64,000 nt of DNA from NCBI RefSeq assembly GCF_001439925.1, contig NZ_LMBV01000009.1, positions 62,001 to 126,000 of the forward strand, written 5' to 3'. Numbering within the stretch: the stretch's first letter is position 1; each line of letters starts with the position of its first letter. This stretch comes from Peribacillus muralis. GTDB lineage: Bacteria > Bacillota > Bacilli > Bacillales > DSM-1321. The notes below the pieces were generated by a model that had not been told where the DNA came from, did not search any database, and was given only the letters and a program-made list of their open reading frames with translations. Positions 1 to 8,041 of the stretch are shown here, piece by piece. A program made the position numbers and the translations under genes.

Positions 1-2
1 TT

Positions 3-290
3 TTGGTAGCTTACAAAGGTAAAGAGTTTGAGCCATATTCATTAGGCAGGCATATCTTGGATGAAAATGAGATTTCGTTATTTAGTATGGATAGTAATGA
101 TGTAGACTGCTATGAATTCGAAAAGCAAGAGCAATTTGTTTTTAAAAAGGACGTGCCTCTTAACGACATAGAATCGATTATTGAGGTAAAAAAACCACTA
201 TTAATATTTGAAGATTTACCTGAATGCAGGAAGGTTATACCAAGGGGAGAAATTAGAGAGTATATAAAGAAGCTGGATATTTTTATATAG
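3..290 (+). CDS. Immunity-like small protein, 5'-truncated by window edge
   Basis: This is the C-terminal 95 residues of a protein of unknown function that runs in from outside the window. The first visible codon is a TTG that need not be a start. The sequence resembles the C-terminal half of the 127-residue protein at 1063-1446: both have a Y-K-G-x-x-F segment, then a Met-Asp, then a Tyr-x-(Phe/Tyr)-x-Lys segment, and end in a region of the form Asp/Glu-x-Ile/Val-x-Glu. By that alignment about 65 residues are missing upstream. Short acidic orphan proteins repeated next to each other are typical of immunity genes behind polymorphic (LXG/WXG) toxins, but no toxin is visible here, so the role is inference. 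Base composition is AT-rich compared with the genes after 2 kb. Confidence 0.5.
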   Translation: MVAYKGKEFEPYSLGRHILDENEISLFSMDSNDVDCYEFEKQEQFVFKKDVPLNDIESIIEVKKPLLIFEDLPECRKVIPRGEIREYIKKLDIFI

Positions 291-445
291 TAATTCCTAA
301 AGGAATAACTATATAGGACTTTGCGGGCTTATCAAGCTGAAGTGTATTCAGGTGGGGAATCAAATGTGTCAGAGCCTTGGGGAATTACTGATTTATAAGT
401 GATGGATGAAGTTCCTATAAAATGACTGTAATATGGGGGATAAAG

Positions 446-775
446 TTGGAGCAAACATTATTAGTTATTAAAGATGCTTATGTTCGTTTGGTGAAAATAT
501 TGACAAAGGAAAAGAATGATTTAGAATTTATAATAAGTCAAGCTAAAGCCTCTATTGAGTTGATTGATGCATGCTTATTGGATTGTGAATCATCAGAACA
601 ATATCGTAAAACTATGATGGAATTGAGTAGCATCTATCGTGATATAAATAAGCCTAGAGTGTGTTTATCTGATTATTTTATTTGGCATGATAACTATGAC
701 AAGAGAATTGTGGCTAATAACGAATTAGATGAAATAAAAGATATCTTATTAAAAGAATTTAAAAGAGACATTTGA
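446..775 (+). CDS. Small protein of unknown function
   Basis: The frame gives 109 residues from a TTG at 446, which has a good ribosome binding site (GGGGGA at 435-440, five bases upstream). An ATG at 422 in the same frame has no such site, so I prefer the TTG. The predicted protein is soluble and mostly alpha-helical, acidic, with an Ile/Leu-rich N-terminal helix and no signal peptide or membrane segment. I do not recognise the family. It sits between two related immunity-like proteins and is followed by a strong hairpin at 800-834, so it may be another orphan immunity or antitoxin-type protein. That is context only. Confidence 0.5.
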   Translation: MEQTLLVIKDAYVRLVKILTKEKNDLEFIISQAKASIELIDACLLDCESSEQYRKTMMELSSIYRDINKPRVCLSDYFIWHDNYDKRIVANNELDEIKDILLKEFKRDI

Positions 776-799
776 TTTTATCAAAAGTATTTCTTGCAT

Positions 800-834
800 A
801 AAAGGACCTTAACATAAGTTGTTAAGGTCCTTTT
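800..834 (+). terminator. Intrinsic terminator-like hairpin
   Basis: A perfect 14-bp inverted repeat, AAAAGGACCTTAAC / GTTAAGGTCCTTTT, with a seven-base loop lies 25 bases after the stop at 775. The A-run and T-run on either side allow termination on both strands. Confidence 0.8.
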
Positions 835-867
835 AAAATAATGAGTGTCGCCAACGGCTCGGCGTAG

Positions 868-972
868 CGTCTAAATGACTTTACAGAATATAGAATCGGC
901 ATAGTTGTATTGGATTTTGAGTTTAATGGTAGAAGATTACCTAAAAATGTAAATGGACTGTATAAGGTTTAA
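868..972 (+). pseudogene. Remnant of a C-terminal reading frame
   Basis: A 34-codon open stretch ends in TAA at 970-972. It has no start codon with a ribosome binding site and is closed upstream by a TAG at 865-867. The peptide has a natural-looking C-terminal end (…NGRRLPKNVNGLYKV). It lies among immunity-like genes and could be the tail of a decayed toxin or another orphan fragment. I cannot assign a family. Confidence 0.3.
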
Positions 973-1062
973 AATGGGCAAGAGGTGTTGGTTGGAAGAT
1001 ATCAAGTGGATTATAAAAGATTTATAGATATAACAAAAATGTAGATTTAGGTGGAGGAAACT

Positions 1063-1446
1063 ATGATAAGAAAAGGAAAGTATGCAATGTATAATGGTAG
1101 CGAGTATAGTTTTATGCTACTGAAAGATAAATCAATAAGATTAATAAGTAATAAACAACCTGATCTATCTCAAGGTTTCAAACATTTTAATAATATTTAT
1201 ATAAAAAATGTCTCTGTAGAAGATGTAGAAAATTTATTTAAGATAAATTCAATGGCAAAATATAAGGGAGAGCTGTTTCCAGTATCAGAAGAAAGAAAAA
1301 CGGGTAAAGTGCTTTTGGATACAACTAACACTGAACTTGCAAAAAAAATGGATTTTGAGCGAACAGATAAATATATGTACTCCAAATCTGTGGAATGGGA
1401 TGAAGTGGAGATAGTCGAGGAGAGAAAACATTATTCAATAGAATAA
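1063..1446 (+). CDS. Immunity-like small protein
   Basis: This 127-residue soluble protein starts at ATG 1063, with GGAGGA at 1052-1057 five bases upstream. An in-frame GTG at 1051 overlaps that site and is less likely. It is lysine- and glutamate-rich and has no membrane segment. Its second half (from about residue 67, Y-K-G-E-L-F) aligns by eye with the truncated protein at the left edge of the window, suggesting a duplicated two-lobed fold. Families with this look are often immunity proteins carried as orphan arrays downstream of secreted polymorphic toxins. The assignment is by pattern and context, not by a named domain. Confidence 0.55.
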   Translation: MIRKGKYAMYNGSEYSFMLLKDKSIRLISNKQPDLSQGFKHFNNIYIKNVSVEDVENLFKINSMAKYKGELFPVSEERKTGKVLLDTTNTELAKKMDFERTDKYMYSKSVEWDEVEIVEERKHYSIE

Positions 1447-1624
1447 TTCCTTATTTAATACGCCTATAAGTGTAAGGCCTTATTTTTCCATTACAAAAAC
1501 CAAAAGCAAACAAGCGATTATTTCTTCAAAAAACGGGTATAAAGTATTGAGCGTTCTTTCATTTAATATCTAGCACTAAGTTTTCTTTATGTTGAATAAG
1601 GAAAATTTGGTGGGAGGTGATTAA

Positions 1625-1804
1625 ATGAGGAAAGTCTATGGTATAAAAAGTTTAATAATTTACCTTGAGTCGGTAAATTATCAAATTACCGAAGAGGAAG
1701 TCAATGATCTAATATTAAATAAAAAGATACCTCATCTCAGACCCATCAATAATTTGCTGATTTTTAATTTGGATCATATTGATGGCTGGCTTAGGGATCA
1801 ATAG
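1625..1804 (+). CDS. Short HTH (excisionase/MerR-like) DNA-binding protein
   Basis: This 59-residue gene has an excellent ribosome binding site (GGGAGGTGATT) just before ATG 1625. The protein contains a winged-helix-like pattern: a hydrophobic first helix, then ITEEEVNDLILNKKIP as a helix-turn-helix, then a hydrophobic strand and a C-terminal IDGWL segment. This is the layout of excisionase-family and MerR-like small DNA-binding proteins, where the Lys-Lys-Ile-Pro-His segment forms the wing. It lies in AT-rich accessory DNA beside immunity-like genes and may be left over from, or regulate, a mobile segment. No integrase is visible in the window. Confidence 0.6.
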   Translation: MRKVYGIKSLIIYLESVNYQITEEEVNDLILNKKIPHLRPINNLLIFNLDHIDGWLRDQ

Positions 1805-1890
1805 TTCAAAGCTTAGTTAATTGAATCTTTGCTTTAAGTGGGGCTTTAATTAATAGGTTCTACCTATCATTGATGCAAACACGTGAATAT

Positions 1891-1945
1891 GAAAATGGAA
1901 AAGCCGTCCAAGGTGTTTCATGAAAACCTTGGGCGGCTCATTTTC
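1891..1945. terminator. Bidirectional terminator
   Basis: A long inverted repeat has the inner stem GCCGTCCAAGGT (1903-1914) paired with ACCTTGGGCGGC (1926-1937) and the outer arms GAAAATG / CATTTTC. It sits between the converging HTH gene and the minus-strand DUF445 gene and can serve both. Confidence 0.75.
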
Positions 1946-2002
1946 TTTAAAGAAGAGAACCCTGCATATTTTAAGGTAATGAATGAGCCACTGGCTCCTA
2001 TT

Positions 2003-3259
2003 TTATATCAACGTAACTAAGGCTTGGATACCGGTTAGGATAATTCCGATTATAAACCCGCAGACCGCTCCGTTCACCCGAATCCATTGCAAGTCTTTTC
2101 CTACACCATTTTCCATCATATCAATCAAGGTTTCGTTGTCTAGCTTGTCGAGGTTTTCCTGGACAAGGTTGCCGATTTGCGTATGATTATTTTCAATGAG
2201 GACAGTAATTTGTTTCTGGACCCATTGATCAATGTTTGTGCTATTTTCTTTCATATTGTCCAGGACGTGCTGAATGATAGGAGTTACATAAGCGTCCATG
2301 AAATGTTCACCTTCGACGAAATCCAATGCTTCTTGTTGAATTTGTTGTAAACTTCCCGTTATGGTTGCTTCAGGCTCCCAGTTTGTTAGAAGCTGTTCCT
2401 TCCATTTTTCAATTCCTTGTAACAGTTCCCTGTTATGGGTAATGCCTTGAATTTCTTTCCTGATGTATAAGATTAACGCTTCTCTATTCGGTTCCGCCTC
2501 GTTTTGTAAATTATTTACGACACTTAACAGAAGGTTTTGGATGATATTGCCGAGTTTCTCTTCGTTAAGCAAACTTTGAATCGATTTAACGGCAAATTGA
2601 AGCATGCCTTCTAGTTCAATTTTGCTGAGTACATCCATGGAAACCGCGCCTAGTTTATGACTGGTTTGTTTTTGCTTTAACCAATCTTCAGCTTTTTGCA
2701 AAACATGATCCAATGCCTTTTTATCGAACTCTTCGTTAACCAATTGTGAACTTACCGCCTGTAGAATCTTGCTCATGTCTATGGTAGAAAGAGATGTTTT
2801 CAGTTTTTTTGCGACGAAAGGTGTAAGCTTTGCTATATCTATATAACGTATCATTTGCTTAATCAGTTTAATCAAGACTTTTCTAAATGTGTCACTTCGA
2901 CTCTCTTTTCCTAAAATGGGAATCAATTTTTCTGTAAAAGGAATGTTTTTGACTTTGTCTTGTATGCTCTCCTTAGAAAGCCAATCATTTTTAAGCATTG
3001 AAACCAGTGCATCGGTCATTCTGTTCCGATTGTTGGGCAAAAGAGCTGTATGGGGGATTGGGATTCCAAGTGGATGGCGGAATAGTGCAGTGACGGCAAA
3101 CCAATCTGCCAAGCCCCCAACAAGTCCTGCCTCGAACCCGCCGTGTAACAAATCCAACGGCAAGGAACCTTGAAATGGAATCGTTGCAATATATCCAACT
3201 CCCATGACCATTAATGAATACCGAGCTATTTTTCTTGACGATTTTGTTTTTGGTGACAT
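2003..3259 (-). CDS. DUF445 (YjiN-type) membrane protein
   Basis: This 418-residue protein has an N-terminal membrane segment at about residues 14-33, then the DUF445 hallmark GGLADWFAVTALFRHPLG at about 47-65 followed by IPHTALLP. A long helical cytosolic middle follows, and the protein closes with a second hydrophobic segment over the last 25 residues. This matches the E. coli YjiN type of DUF445 protein, whose function is unknown. The start ATG at 3259 follows a GAGGGA site. It appears monocistronic: the terminator at 1891-1945 lies downstream. Confidence 0.85.
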   Translation of the reverse strand: MSPKTKSSRKIARYSLMVMGVGYIATIPFQGSLPLDLLHGGFEAGLVGGLADWFAVTALFRHPLGIPIPHTALLPNNRNRMTDALVSMLKNDWLSKESIQDKVKNIPFTEKLIPILGKESRSDTFRKVLIKLIKQMIRYIDIAKLTPFVAKKLKTSLSTIDMSKILQAVSSQLVNEEFDKKALDHVLQKAEDWLKQKQTSHKLGAVSMDVLSKIELEGMLQFAVKSIQSLLNEEKLGNIIQNLLLSVVNNLQNEAEPNREALILYIRKEIQGITHNRELLQGIEKWKEQLLTNWEPEATITGSLQQIQQEALDFVEGEHFMDAYVTPIIQHVLDNMKENSTNIDQWVQKQITVLIENNHTQIGNLVQENLDKLDNETLIDMMENGVGKDLQWIRVNGAVCGFIIGIILTGIQALVTLI

Positions 3260-3500
3260 TATATTCCCTCATCCTTAACATGATATTCCGTTACGATTAT
3301 TGAATTATCAGCGTGTTTTATGACTTACTTTTATTTAGTAGTATAGCAGGTAGTTCAAAAAAATACCCACAACAAAGGCAGTAAGTTCATGAATTGCGGA
3401 AAAAAGCAGCTCGAATATTATGTAGCAGCCGCCAATAATCGTAGTCGAACGCCACTAGCAACACTATATCATGATTGAATATTACGTTTTCCACACAAAA

Positions 3501-3523
3501 AAAACCGATTTACGCAATCGGCT
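3501..3523 (-). terminator. Terminator of the symporter gene
   Basis: The hairpin CCGATT-tacgc-AATCGG (3505-3521) is followed on the minus strand by a run of eight T residues, 33 bases after the stop of the minus-strand gene ending at 3556. Confidence 0.85.
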
Positions 3524-3555
3524 TGATCCATTAATAGTATGTTCGTGCACCGTGA

Positions 3556-4524
3556 TTAAACGCCTATTTTTAGCGGGTTATCTTTTTCTTCTTTTTTTCT
3601 ATCTTTCATGCGACTGAAAATATAGGCAAGAACGGAACCAGATATATTGTGCCAAACGCTGAAAATGGCACTAGGTACAGCGGCCAATGGCGAGAAATGG
3701 GCTGTTGCGATAGCTACACCCAAGCCGGAATTCTGCATGCCGACCTCCATGGCAACAGCTTTTTGTTTCGCTAAATCCATCCCGCACAAGCGAGCAAAGA
3801 AAAAGCCGAGAATAAACCCAAGAACATTATGAAGCACAACGACTGCAAAAATCATTAAGCCCGTTTTAGCCAGTTGGGCTTGACTGCCTGCCACGACGGC
3901 AGATACGATCAAAACGATGGAAATGACGGATACTAGTGGCAAAGCCTTTGCACCAGCCTCTGCCTGTTTTCCGAAAAACTTCTTAACGATGAATCCAAGC
4001 AGGAGCGGGATAATGACGACTTGAATGATGGAAAGGAATAATGATCCAACGCTAATGTTAACCCACTTACTTGCCAAGAGCAGAATGAGAAGCGGGGTGA
4101 CGATAGGAGCCAGAATGGTGGAAACGGAAGCAATGGCAACCGCAAGCGCAACATTACCTCGCGCAAGAAACACCATGACATTAGAAGCTGTCCCACTAGG
4201 GCAGCACCCGACCAGAATGACGCCAACAGCGACTTCTTTCGGTAAATCGAACCCGATTGCTAAGGCAAAAGCCAATAACGGCATAATGATGAAGTGTCCT
4301 GCCACCCCAAGGGCCACCTCTTTCGGCCGCCGAAAAACTTCTTTAAAATCCGCTGCGGACAATGTAAGCCCCATGCCAAACATGACAATCCCTAATAAAG
4401 GGATGATATATGCCCCGAGCCATGTAAAGTGATTAGGGAAGATATACGCAATAACGGCAAATACCATGACCCATATCGTAAATGTTTTACCGGCAAATGT
4501 GCTGACTTTCTCTACTAAACCCAT
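3556..4524 (-). CDS. Sodium-dependent (bile acid:Na+) symporter family transporter, YocS-like
   Basis: This 322-residue integral membrane protein has about nine to ten hydrophobic segments. Family landmarks are the MFGMGLTLS segment after the second helix and the GCCPSGTASNVM motif at about residues 105-116, which forms the crossover and ion-binding region in the bile acid:sodium symporter family. Length and sequence resemble B. subtilis YocS. Bacterial members carry organic anions such as pantoate or keto acids with sodium, and the substrate cannot be read here. The start has a perfect AAGGAGGTCAAT site. It is monocistronic, with its own terminator at 3501-3523. Confidence 0.88.
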   Translation of the reverse strand: MGLVEKVSTFAGKTFTIWVMVFAVIAYIFPNHFTWLGAYIIPLLGIVMFGMGLTLSAADFKEVFRRPKEVALGVAGHFIIMPLLAFALAIGFDLPKEVAVGVILVGCCPSGTASNVMVFLARGNVALAVAIASVSTILAPIVTPLLILLLASKWVNISVGSLFLSIIQVVIIPLLLGFIVKKFFGKQAEAGAKALPLVSVISIVLIVSAVVAGSQAQLAKTGLMIFAVVVLHNVLGFILGFFFARLCGMDLAKQKAVAMEVGMQNSGLGVAIATAHFSPLAAVPSAIFSVWHNISGSVLAYIFSRMKDRKKEEKDNPLKIGV

Positions 4525-4903
4525 ATTGACCTCCTTGATGTTTTAAAAATAAATCAATTATAGTTTATATTCAGAATATTTAAAACCCCTTTTACCAAAT
4601 GTTCAGCAATGTTCAATATTAAAGATGTCCAGGTTTTTGCAAATCCTGACCTGAAAAAAGCGTGAATCTTGGATAAGTAGATTGGTAAAGATAAAAATAT
4701 GGGTGTATTCCCGTTAAATCAGCAGGATGGCAGCCTTATTTGTACATGCATGATTTCCGTTATGAATGGATACCTCCGATGGTGGGTCAAATGCAAATGA
4801 AAAGAAAAATCTTTAAAGGAATAAGTGGATTTCCATGGTACTATAGAGCAGTGAAAAGAACCTATCATTTCACATTAACCATACTTAAAGGAAGGTAATA
4901 ACC
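4525..4903. other. Intergenic region between divergent genes
   Basis: These 379 bases separate the divergent symporter and YitT-family genes and must hold both promoters. On the minus strand a TATAAT-like -10 lies about 40 bases before the symporter start. I see no convincing small gene, riboswitch or repeat here. Confidence 0.4.
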
Positions 4904-5743
4904 ATGAAAAAGATTTCTTTAGATGTTTTCTTTATAGTAGTAGGGGCCTTTATATTCGCCTTGGCAATAAACCTTTTCGTTATACCCAATGAACTCGGTG
5001 AGGGAGGAGTCACGGGGATAACCATCATTTTGTTTTATCTTTTTGAATGGTCACCTGGGCTTTTAAGCTTGATCATTAACGCTTTCCTGCTCGTTGTCGG
5101 TTATAGATATTTGTCGAAGATCACGACCATTTATACAATTGTTGCGGTCGCATTCAACTCACTTTTTCTTCATTTAACGGAGAGCTGGACTATATCCTCC
5201 GATGAAATTGTCATCAATGCGATATTTGGCGGAGTGTTTGCCGGCGCCGGAATTGGGATGATCATTCGGGTTGGGGGCACGACAGCGGGTACAACGATCT
5301 TGGCTAGAATCACGAATAAATATTTAGGATGGAGCTTAAGTTATGGACTTCTGTTTTTCGATTTAATCGTTGCGTTCTCATCTTATTTCATCATTGGCGC
5401 AGAAGGTCTTATGCTTACAATCCTAATGCTTTATATTGGAACGAAAACGATGGAGTTCATCATTGAGGGCTTGAACCCGAAAAAAGCGATTACCATCATA
5501 TCAAATGAAGCGGACCAGATTGCGAGTCAAGTAACCGTATTGATGGACAGAGGGGTAACCGTTTTTAGTGGTCATGGCTACTATACAAAAGCATCCAAGG
5601 ATATTTTATATATCGTTATCAGCAAACAGGAAGTGCTCAAGCTAAAAAGAATCGTGAAGGCTACTGATAGCAATGCTTTTATTGCCATTCACGATGTTCG
5701 TGACGTATTTGGTGAAGGATTCCTCGATATTTCGAAGTCCTGA
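4904..5743 (+). CDS. YitT family membrane protein (DUF161 + DUF2179)
   Basis: This 279-residue protein has five to six transmembrane segments in the first ~190 residues. It includes the glycine-rich GEGGVTGITIILFYL and RVGGTTAGTTILARI repeats typical of the YitT/DUF161 family. A C-terminal soluble DUF2179 domain follows (about residues 195-275, with VTVFSGHGYYTK). Members are inner-membrane proteins of unknown transport role; Bacillus species carry several paralogues. The start at 4904 follows AAGGAAGGTAAT. A terminator at 5757-5796 ends the transcript. Confidence 0.85.
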   Translation: MKKISLDVFFIVVGAFIFALAINLFVIPNELGEGGVTGITIILFYLFEWSPGLLSLIINAFLLVVGYRYLSKITTIYTIVAVAFNSLFLHLTESWTISSDEIVINAIFGGVFAGAGIGMIIRVGGTTAGTTILARITNKYLGWSLSYGLLFFDLIVAFSSYFIIGAEGLMLTILMLYIGTKTMEFIIEGLNPKKAITIISNEADQIASQVTVLMDRGVTVFSGHGYYTKASKDILYIVISKQEVLKLKRIVKATDSNAFIAIHDVRDVFGEGFLDISKS

Positions 5744-5756
5744 ATGGAAACTAGTT

Positions 5757-5796
5757 AAAAGGGTTCCGGAATCATCTCCCTTCCGAAACCCTTTTT
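5757..5796 (+). terminator. Intrinsic terminator
   Basis: The stem AAAAGGGTTCCGGA (5757-5770) pairs with the TCCG-AAACCCTTTT arm (5782-5795), ending in a T-run. Confidence 0.85.
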
Positions 5797-6021
5797 GATT
5801 TTCTAATTGGATCTGCTGCTGTTACTAGTCATGCTTTTTAGGAACTATAATGGAATCGAACCAAACTGTTTGGCTCGCTTTTCACACGTTCGAGGTTATT
5901 ACAGTCTGAAAGTATAATAATATTTTGCAGCAAAACTATATATTCAGAATAATTTGTTATATTATGTAAGATAGAAGTCACATCCTGGGGAATGCAGCCA
6001 TTAAATATGGAGGTGTCCAAG

Positions 6022-6207
6022 ATGATCCTTTTCAAAGTGGACGACAGGAAGCTGGGCAAAAGCAATATCAAGTACAGTGTAGTTGATAAGGATACGAATG
6101 AATTGATCATCAGTGGTGTGTTTGAAGAATTTGGACAAGCGAGCGATAAATATTATGAACTGAAAGATGAATATGGATCTAGCAATGTGAAGATGGTATT
6201 GAAGTGA
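6022..6207 (+). CDS. Small soluble protein of unknown function
   Basis: This 61-residue protein starts at ATG 6022, placed by the strong site GGAGGTG at 6010-6016. An upstream in-frame ATG at 5992 would lie before that site and is not used. The protein looks like a single small alpha/beta fold with beta-strands (ILFKVDDRK, IKYSVVDKD, ELIISGVFEE) followed by an amphipathic helix. I do not recognise the family. A hairpin with a nine-T tail follows directly. Confidence 0.6.
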   Translation: MILFKVDDRKLGKSNIKYSVVDKDTNELIISGVFEEFGQASDKYYELKDEYGSSNVKMVLK

Positions 6208-6210
6208 ATG

Positions 6211-6240
6211 AGGGCGACCATTTGGTTGCCCTTTTTTTTT
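6211..6240 (+). terminator. Intrinsic terminator
   Basis: AGGGCGACCA and TGGTTGCCCT pair around a one- to two-base loop (6211-6231), followed by a run of nine T. Confidence 0.9.
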
Positions 6241-6358
6241 GGTAGAAACTACATAATGCAAATGGATGAAAGATTATTTATAATTATCACACATATAGGA
6301 ATATTTGCAGGCTTCTGAATCATATAATGAGTTTGAGAAAGATTTCTCAAAACCTTTT

Positions 6359-6387
6359 TTGACAATAAACTACAAATTCGTTGTAAA
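6359..6387 (+). promoter_or_regulatory. Candidate SigmaA promoter of the sugar cluster
   Basis: TTGACA at 6359-6364 and TGTAAA at 6382-6387 are separated by 17 bases. Both cre-like operators (6422 and 6521) lie downstream of it, which fits roadblock repression. Confidence 0.55.
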
Positions 6388-6421
6388 GAATAGGATTAGG
6401 TGGTAATATAAAGCACATAAT

Positions 6422-6435
6422 TGAAAACGTTTGCA
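6422..6435. promoter_or_regulatory. LacI-family/cre-type operator O1
   Basis: TGAAAACGTTTGCA matches the LacI-family/CcpA palindrome pattern centred on CG. It lies about 30 bases downstream of the likely transcription start. Confidence 0.7.
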
Positions 6436-6520
6436 AAGTGATTATGTGAGGAGGTGATGAAAAAGAGTGGTGATAGAACTGTAATATGGTAAATTGAAAG
6501 ATTTTTATTTTCTTTTTTTA

Positions 6521-6534
6521 TGCAAACGTTTTCT
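6521..6534. promoter_or_regulatory. LacI-family/cre-type operator O2
   Basis: TGCAAACGTTTTCT is almost the reverse complement of O1 and lies 99 bases further on, just before the lipoprotein start. Two spaced copies would allow cooperative or looping repression. Confidence 0.7.
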
Positions 6535-6576
6535 TAAAATTGCATGAATTTTATGAAAAAGGGAGAGTCGGTAGGT

Positions 6577-7869
6577 ATGAAGCGTAAAAAATGGTACGGG
6601 GGAATCTTTTCTGTTTTATTGATATTTAGTGTGATTCTGGCTGGATGTTCTTCTTCCACCGGTGGGGACGGCGGCTCTAAGGATGATTTGACAGTTGATA
6701 TATTTCAATTCAAGGTAGAATTCAAGTCTCAATTCGAAACATTGGCCAAGCAGTATGAAAAAGAAAATCCTGGTGTAAAGATCAAGGTATCGACAGTCGG
6801 CGGTGGAAATGATTACAAATCAGCTCTTACCGCAAAATTCGCTTCTGGTGAAGAACCAACTGTTTTTAACATTGGTGGGCCTGTTGATGTCGCACAATAT
6901 AAAGATAGATTATTAGATTTAAAGGATACGAAGGCAGCGGGAGCAGCCCTTGATGGTACTTTGGATGGGGTGAAAGAGGACGGGCAAGTTCTTGGACTGC
7001 CATTCAACCAAGAAGGTTATGGCTTGATTTATAACAAACGGATCTTTAAAGAAGCTGGAATCAAGGCTGAAGAAATTAAAAGCTATTCAGCCCTGGAGGC
7101 AGCAGTCAAGAAAATAGATTCCAAGAAGGCTAAATTGAAACTTGATTCAGTTTTCGCTTATCCGGCAAAGGAAAAGTGGGTGACAGGAAATCATTTATCC
7201 AGTGTGTTTTTAGCACCGGAGTTCGATGGAAATGTATTGGAAGCAAGCAAGTCCCCGACGGTTAAATTCACGGATGGTGATAAGTTCAAACAACTTGTTG
7301 ATATCCAAAATAAATATTCCGTCCAGCCGACAGCAAGTCTTGATTACTCCCAACAAGTGGAGGAATTATTCTCCCTAGAAAAGGTTGCAATCATTCAGCA
7401 AGGAAACTGGGTGTATAACACCGTCTATGAAATGGATCCTGAGCTAGCGGAAAAAGGAATTGGCATCATCCCGATTCCTAATGGCGAAAAAGCTATGGGC
7501 ATGCCTGTCGGGGTACCTAACTATTGGGCAGTGAACAAAAAAGCGGATGAAAAGTTACAGAAAGAAGCGCAGAAGTTCCTAGATTGGATGTATACATCTG
7601 ACAAAGGTAAAAAAGCCGTTTTGGAAGACTTCAAGTTCATTCCTGCTTATGAAGGATATGATGTTGAAAAAATCGCCGATCCAATCTCTAAGGAAATCTA
7701 TAAATATTCCCAAGATGGAAACACGACTGGTTGGGTATTTAACGGATATCCTGTTGGTTGGAATGATGATCTTGGTGCAAGCGTCCAAAAATACGTAACT
7801 GGTAAGTTGACGTGGGAAGAACTAGTGCAACAGAATATTGAAAATTGGGAGAAAATCCAAAGTAAATAA
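6577..7869 (+). CDS. Carbohydrate ABC transporter, substrate-binding lipoprotein
   Basis: This 430-residue extracytoplasmic solute-binding protein of the MalE/UgpB-like (CUT1) type captures a sugar or oligosaccharide and delivers it to the two permeases encoded next. The start ATG 6577 gives a clean lipoprotein signal (MKRKKW…) with lipobox ILAGC and the modified Cys at residue 24. An ATG at 6544 would add a charged extension before the signal and is less likely. A mature-domain motif AVNKKADEKLQKEAQKFLDWM near residue 325 is typical of family 1 sugar-binding proteins. Two operators lie in its leader. A hairpin after the stop separates it from the permeases and may keep its mRNA level higher. 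Confidence 0.88.
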   Translation: MKRKKWYGGIFSVLLIFSVILAGCSSSTGGDGGSKDDLTVDIFQFKVEFKSQFETLAKQYEKENPGVKIKVSTVGGGNDYKSALTAKFASGEEPTVFNIGGPVDVAQYKDRLLDLKDTKAAGAALDGTLDGVKEDGQVLGLPFNQEGYGLIYNKRIFKEAGIKAEEIKSYSALEAAVKKIDSKKAKLKLDSVFAYPAKEKWVTGNHLSSVFLAPEFDGNVLEASKSPTVKFTDGDKFKQLVDIQNKYSVQPTASLDYSQQVEELFSLEKVAIIQQGNWVYNTVYEMDPELAEKGIGIIPIPNGEKAMGMPVGVPNYWAVNKKADEKLQKEAQKFLDWMYTSDKGKKAVLEDFKFIPAYEGYDVEKIADPISKEIYKYSQDGNTTGWVFNGYPVGWNDDLGASVQKYVTGKLTWEELVQQNIENWEKIQSK

Positions 7870-7889
7870 TTGTGGAGCATTGGCAAAAG

Positions 7890-7920
7890 ACCAGTCGACA
7901 TGAAAACCATGTCGATTGGT
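7890..7920 (+). repeat. Intercistronic hairpin
   Basis: ACCAGTCGACATG and CATGTCGATTGGT form a 13-bp stem with a five-base loop and no T-run. It lies between the binding-protein and permease genes, a common place for a structure that stabilises the upstream mRNA and lowers expression downstream. Confidence 0.6.
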
Positions 7921-8041
7921 TGTTCCTGATTTAGGACAAGTCGCTTTGGGAATTGCTTCAATAAGCTTTTCTATCACTAATTTCATTAAAGCTATAGACC
8001 CTTTTTTCTACAATATTTCTTTCATAAGGAGGTCGGTTTCG

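Noticed and set aside
4025-4432. Plus-strand 135-codon frame opposite the symporter
   Set aside because: Shadow of the symporter gene; composition is the mirror of membrane helices.
7916-8041. Longer N-terminus for the MalF-type permease
   Set aside because: The extension begins inside the intercistronic hairpin, and the AAGGAGG site fits the TTG at 8042.
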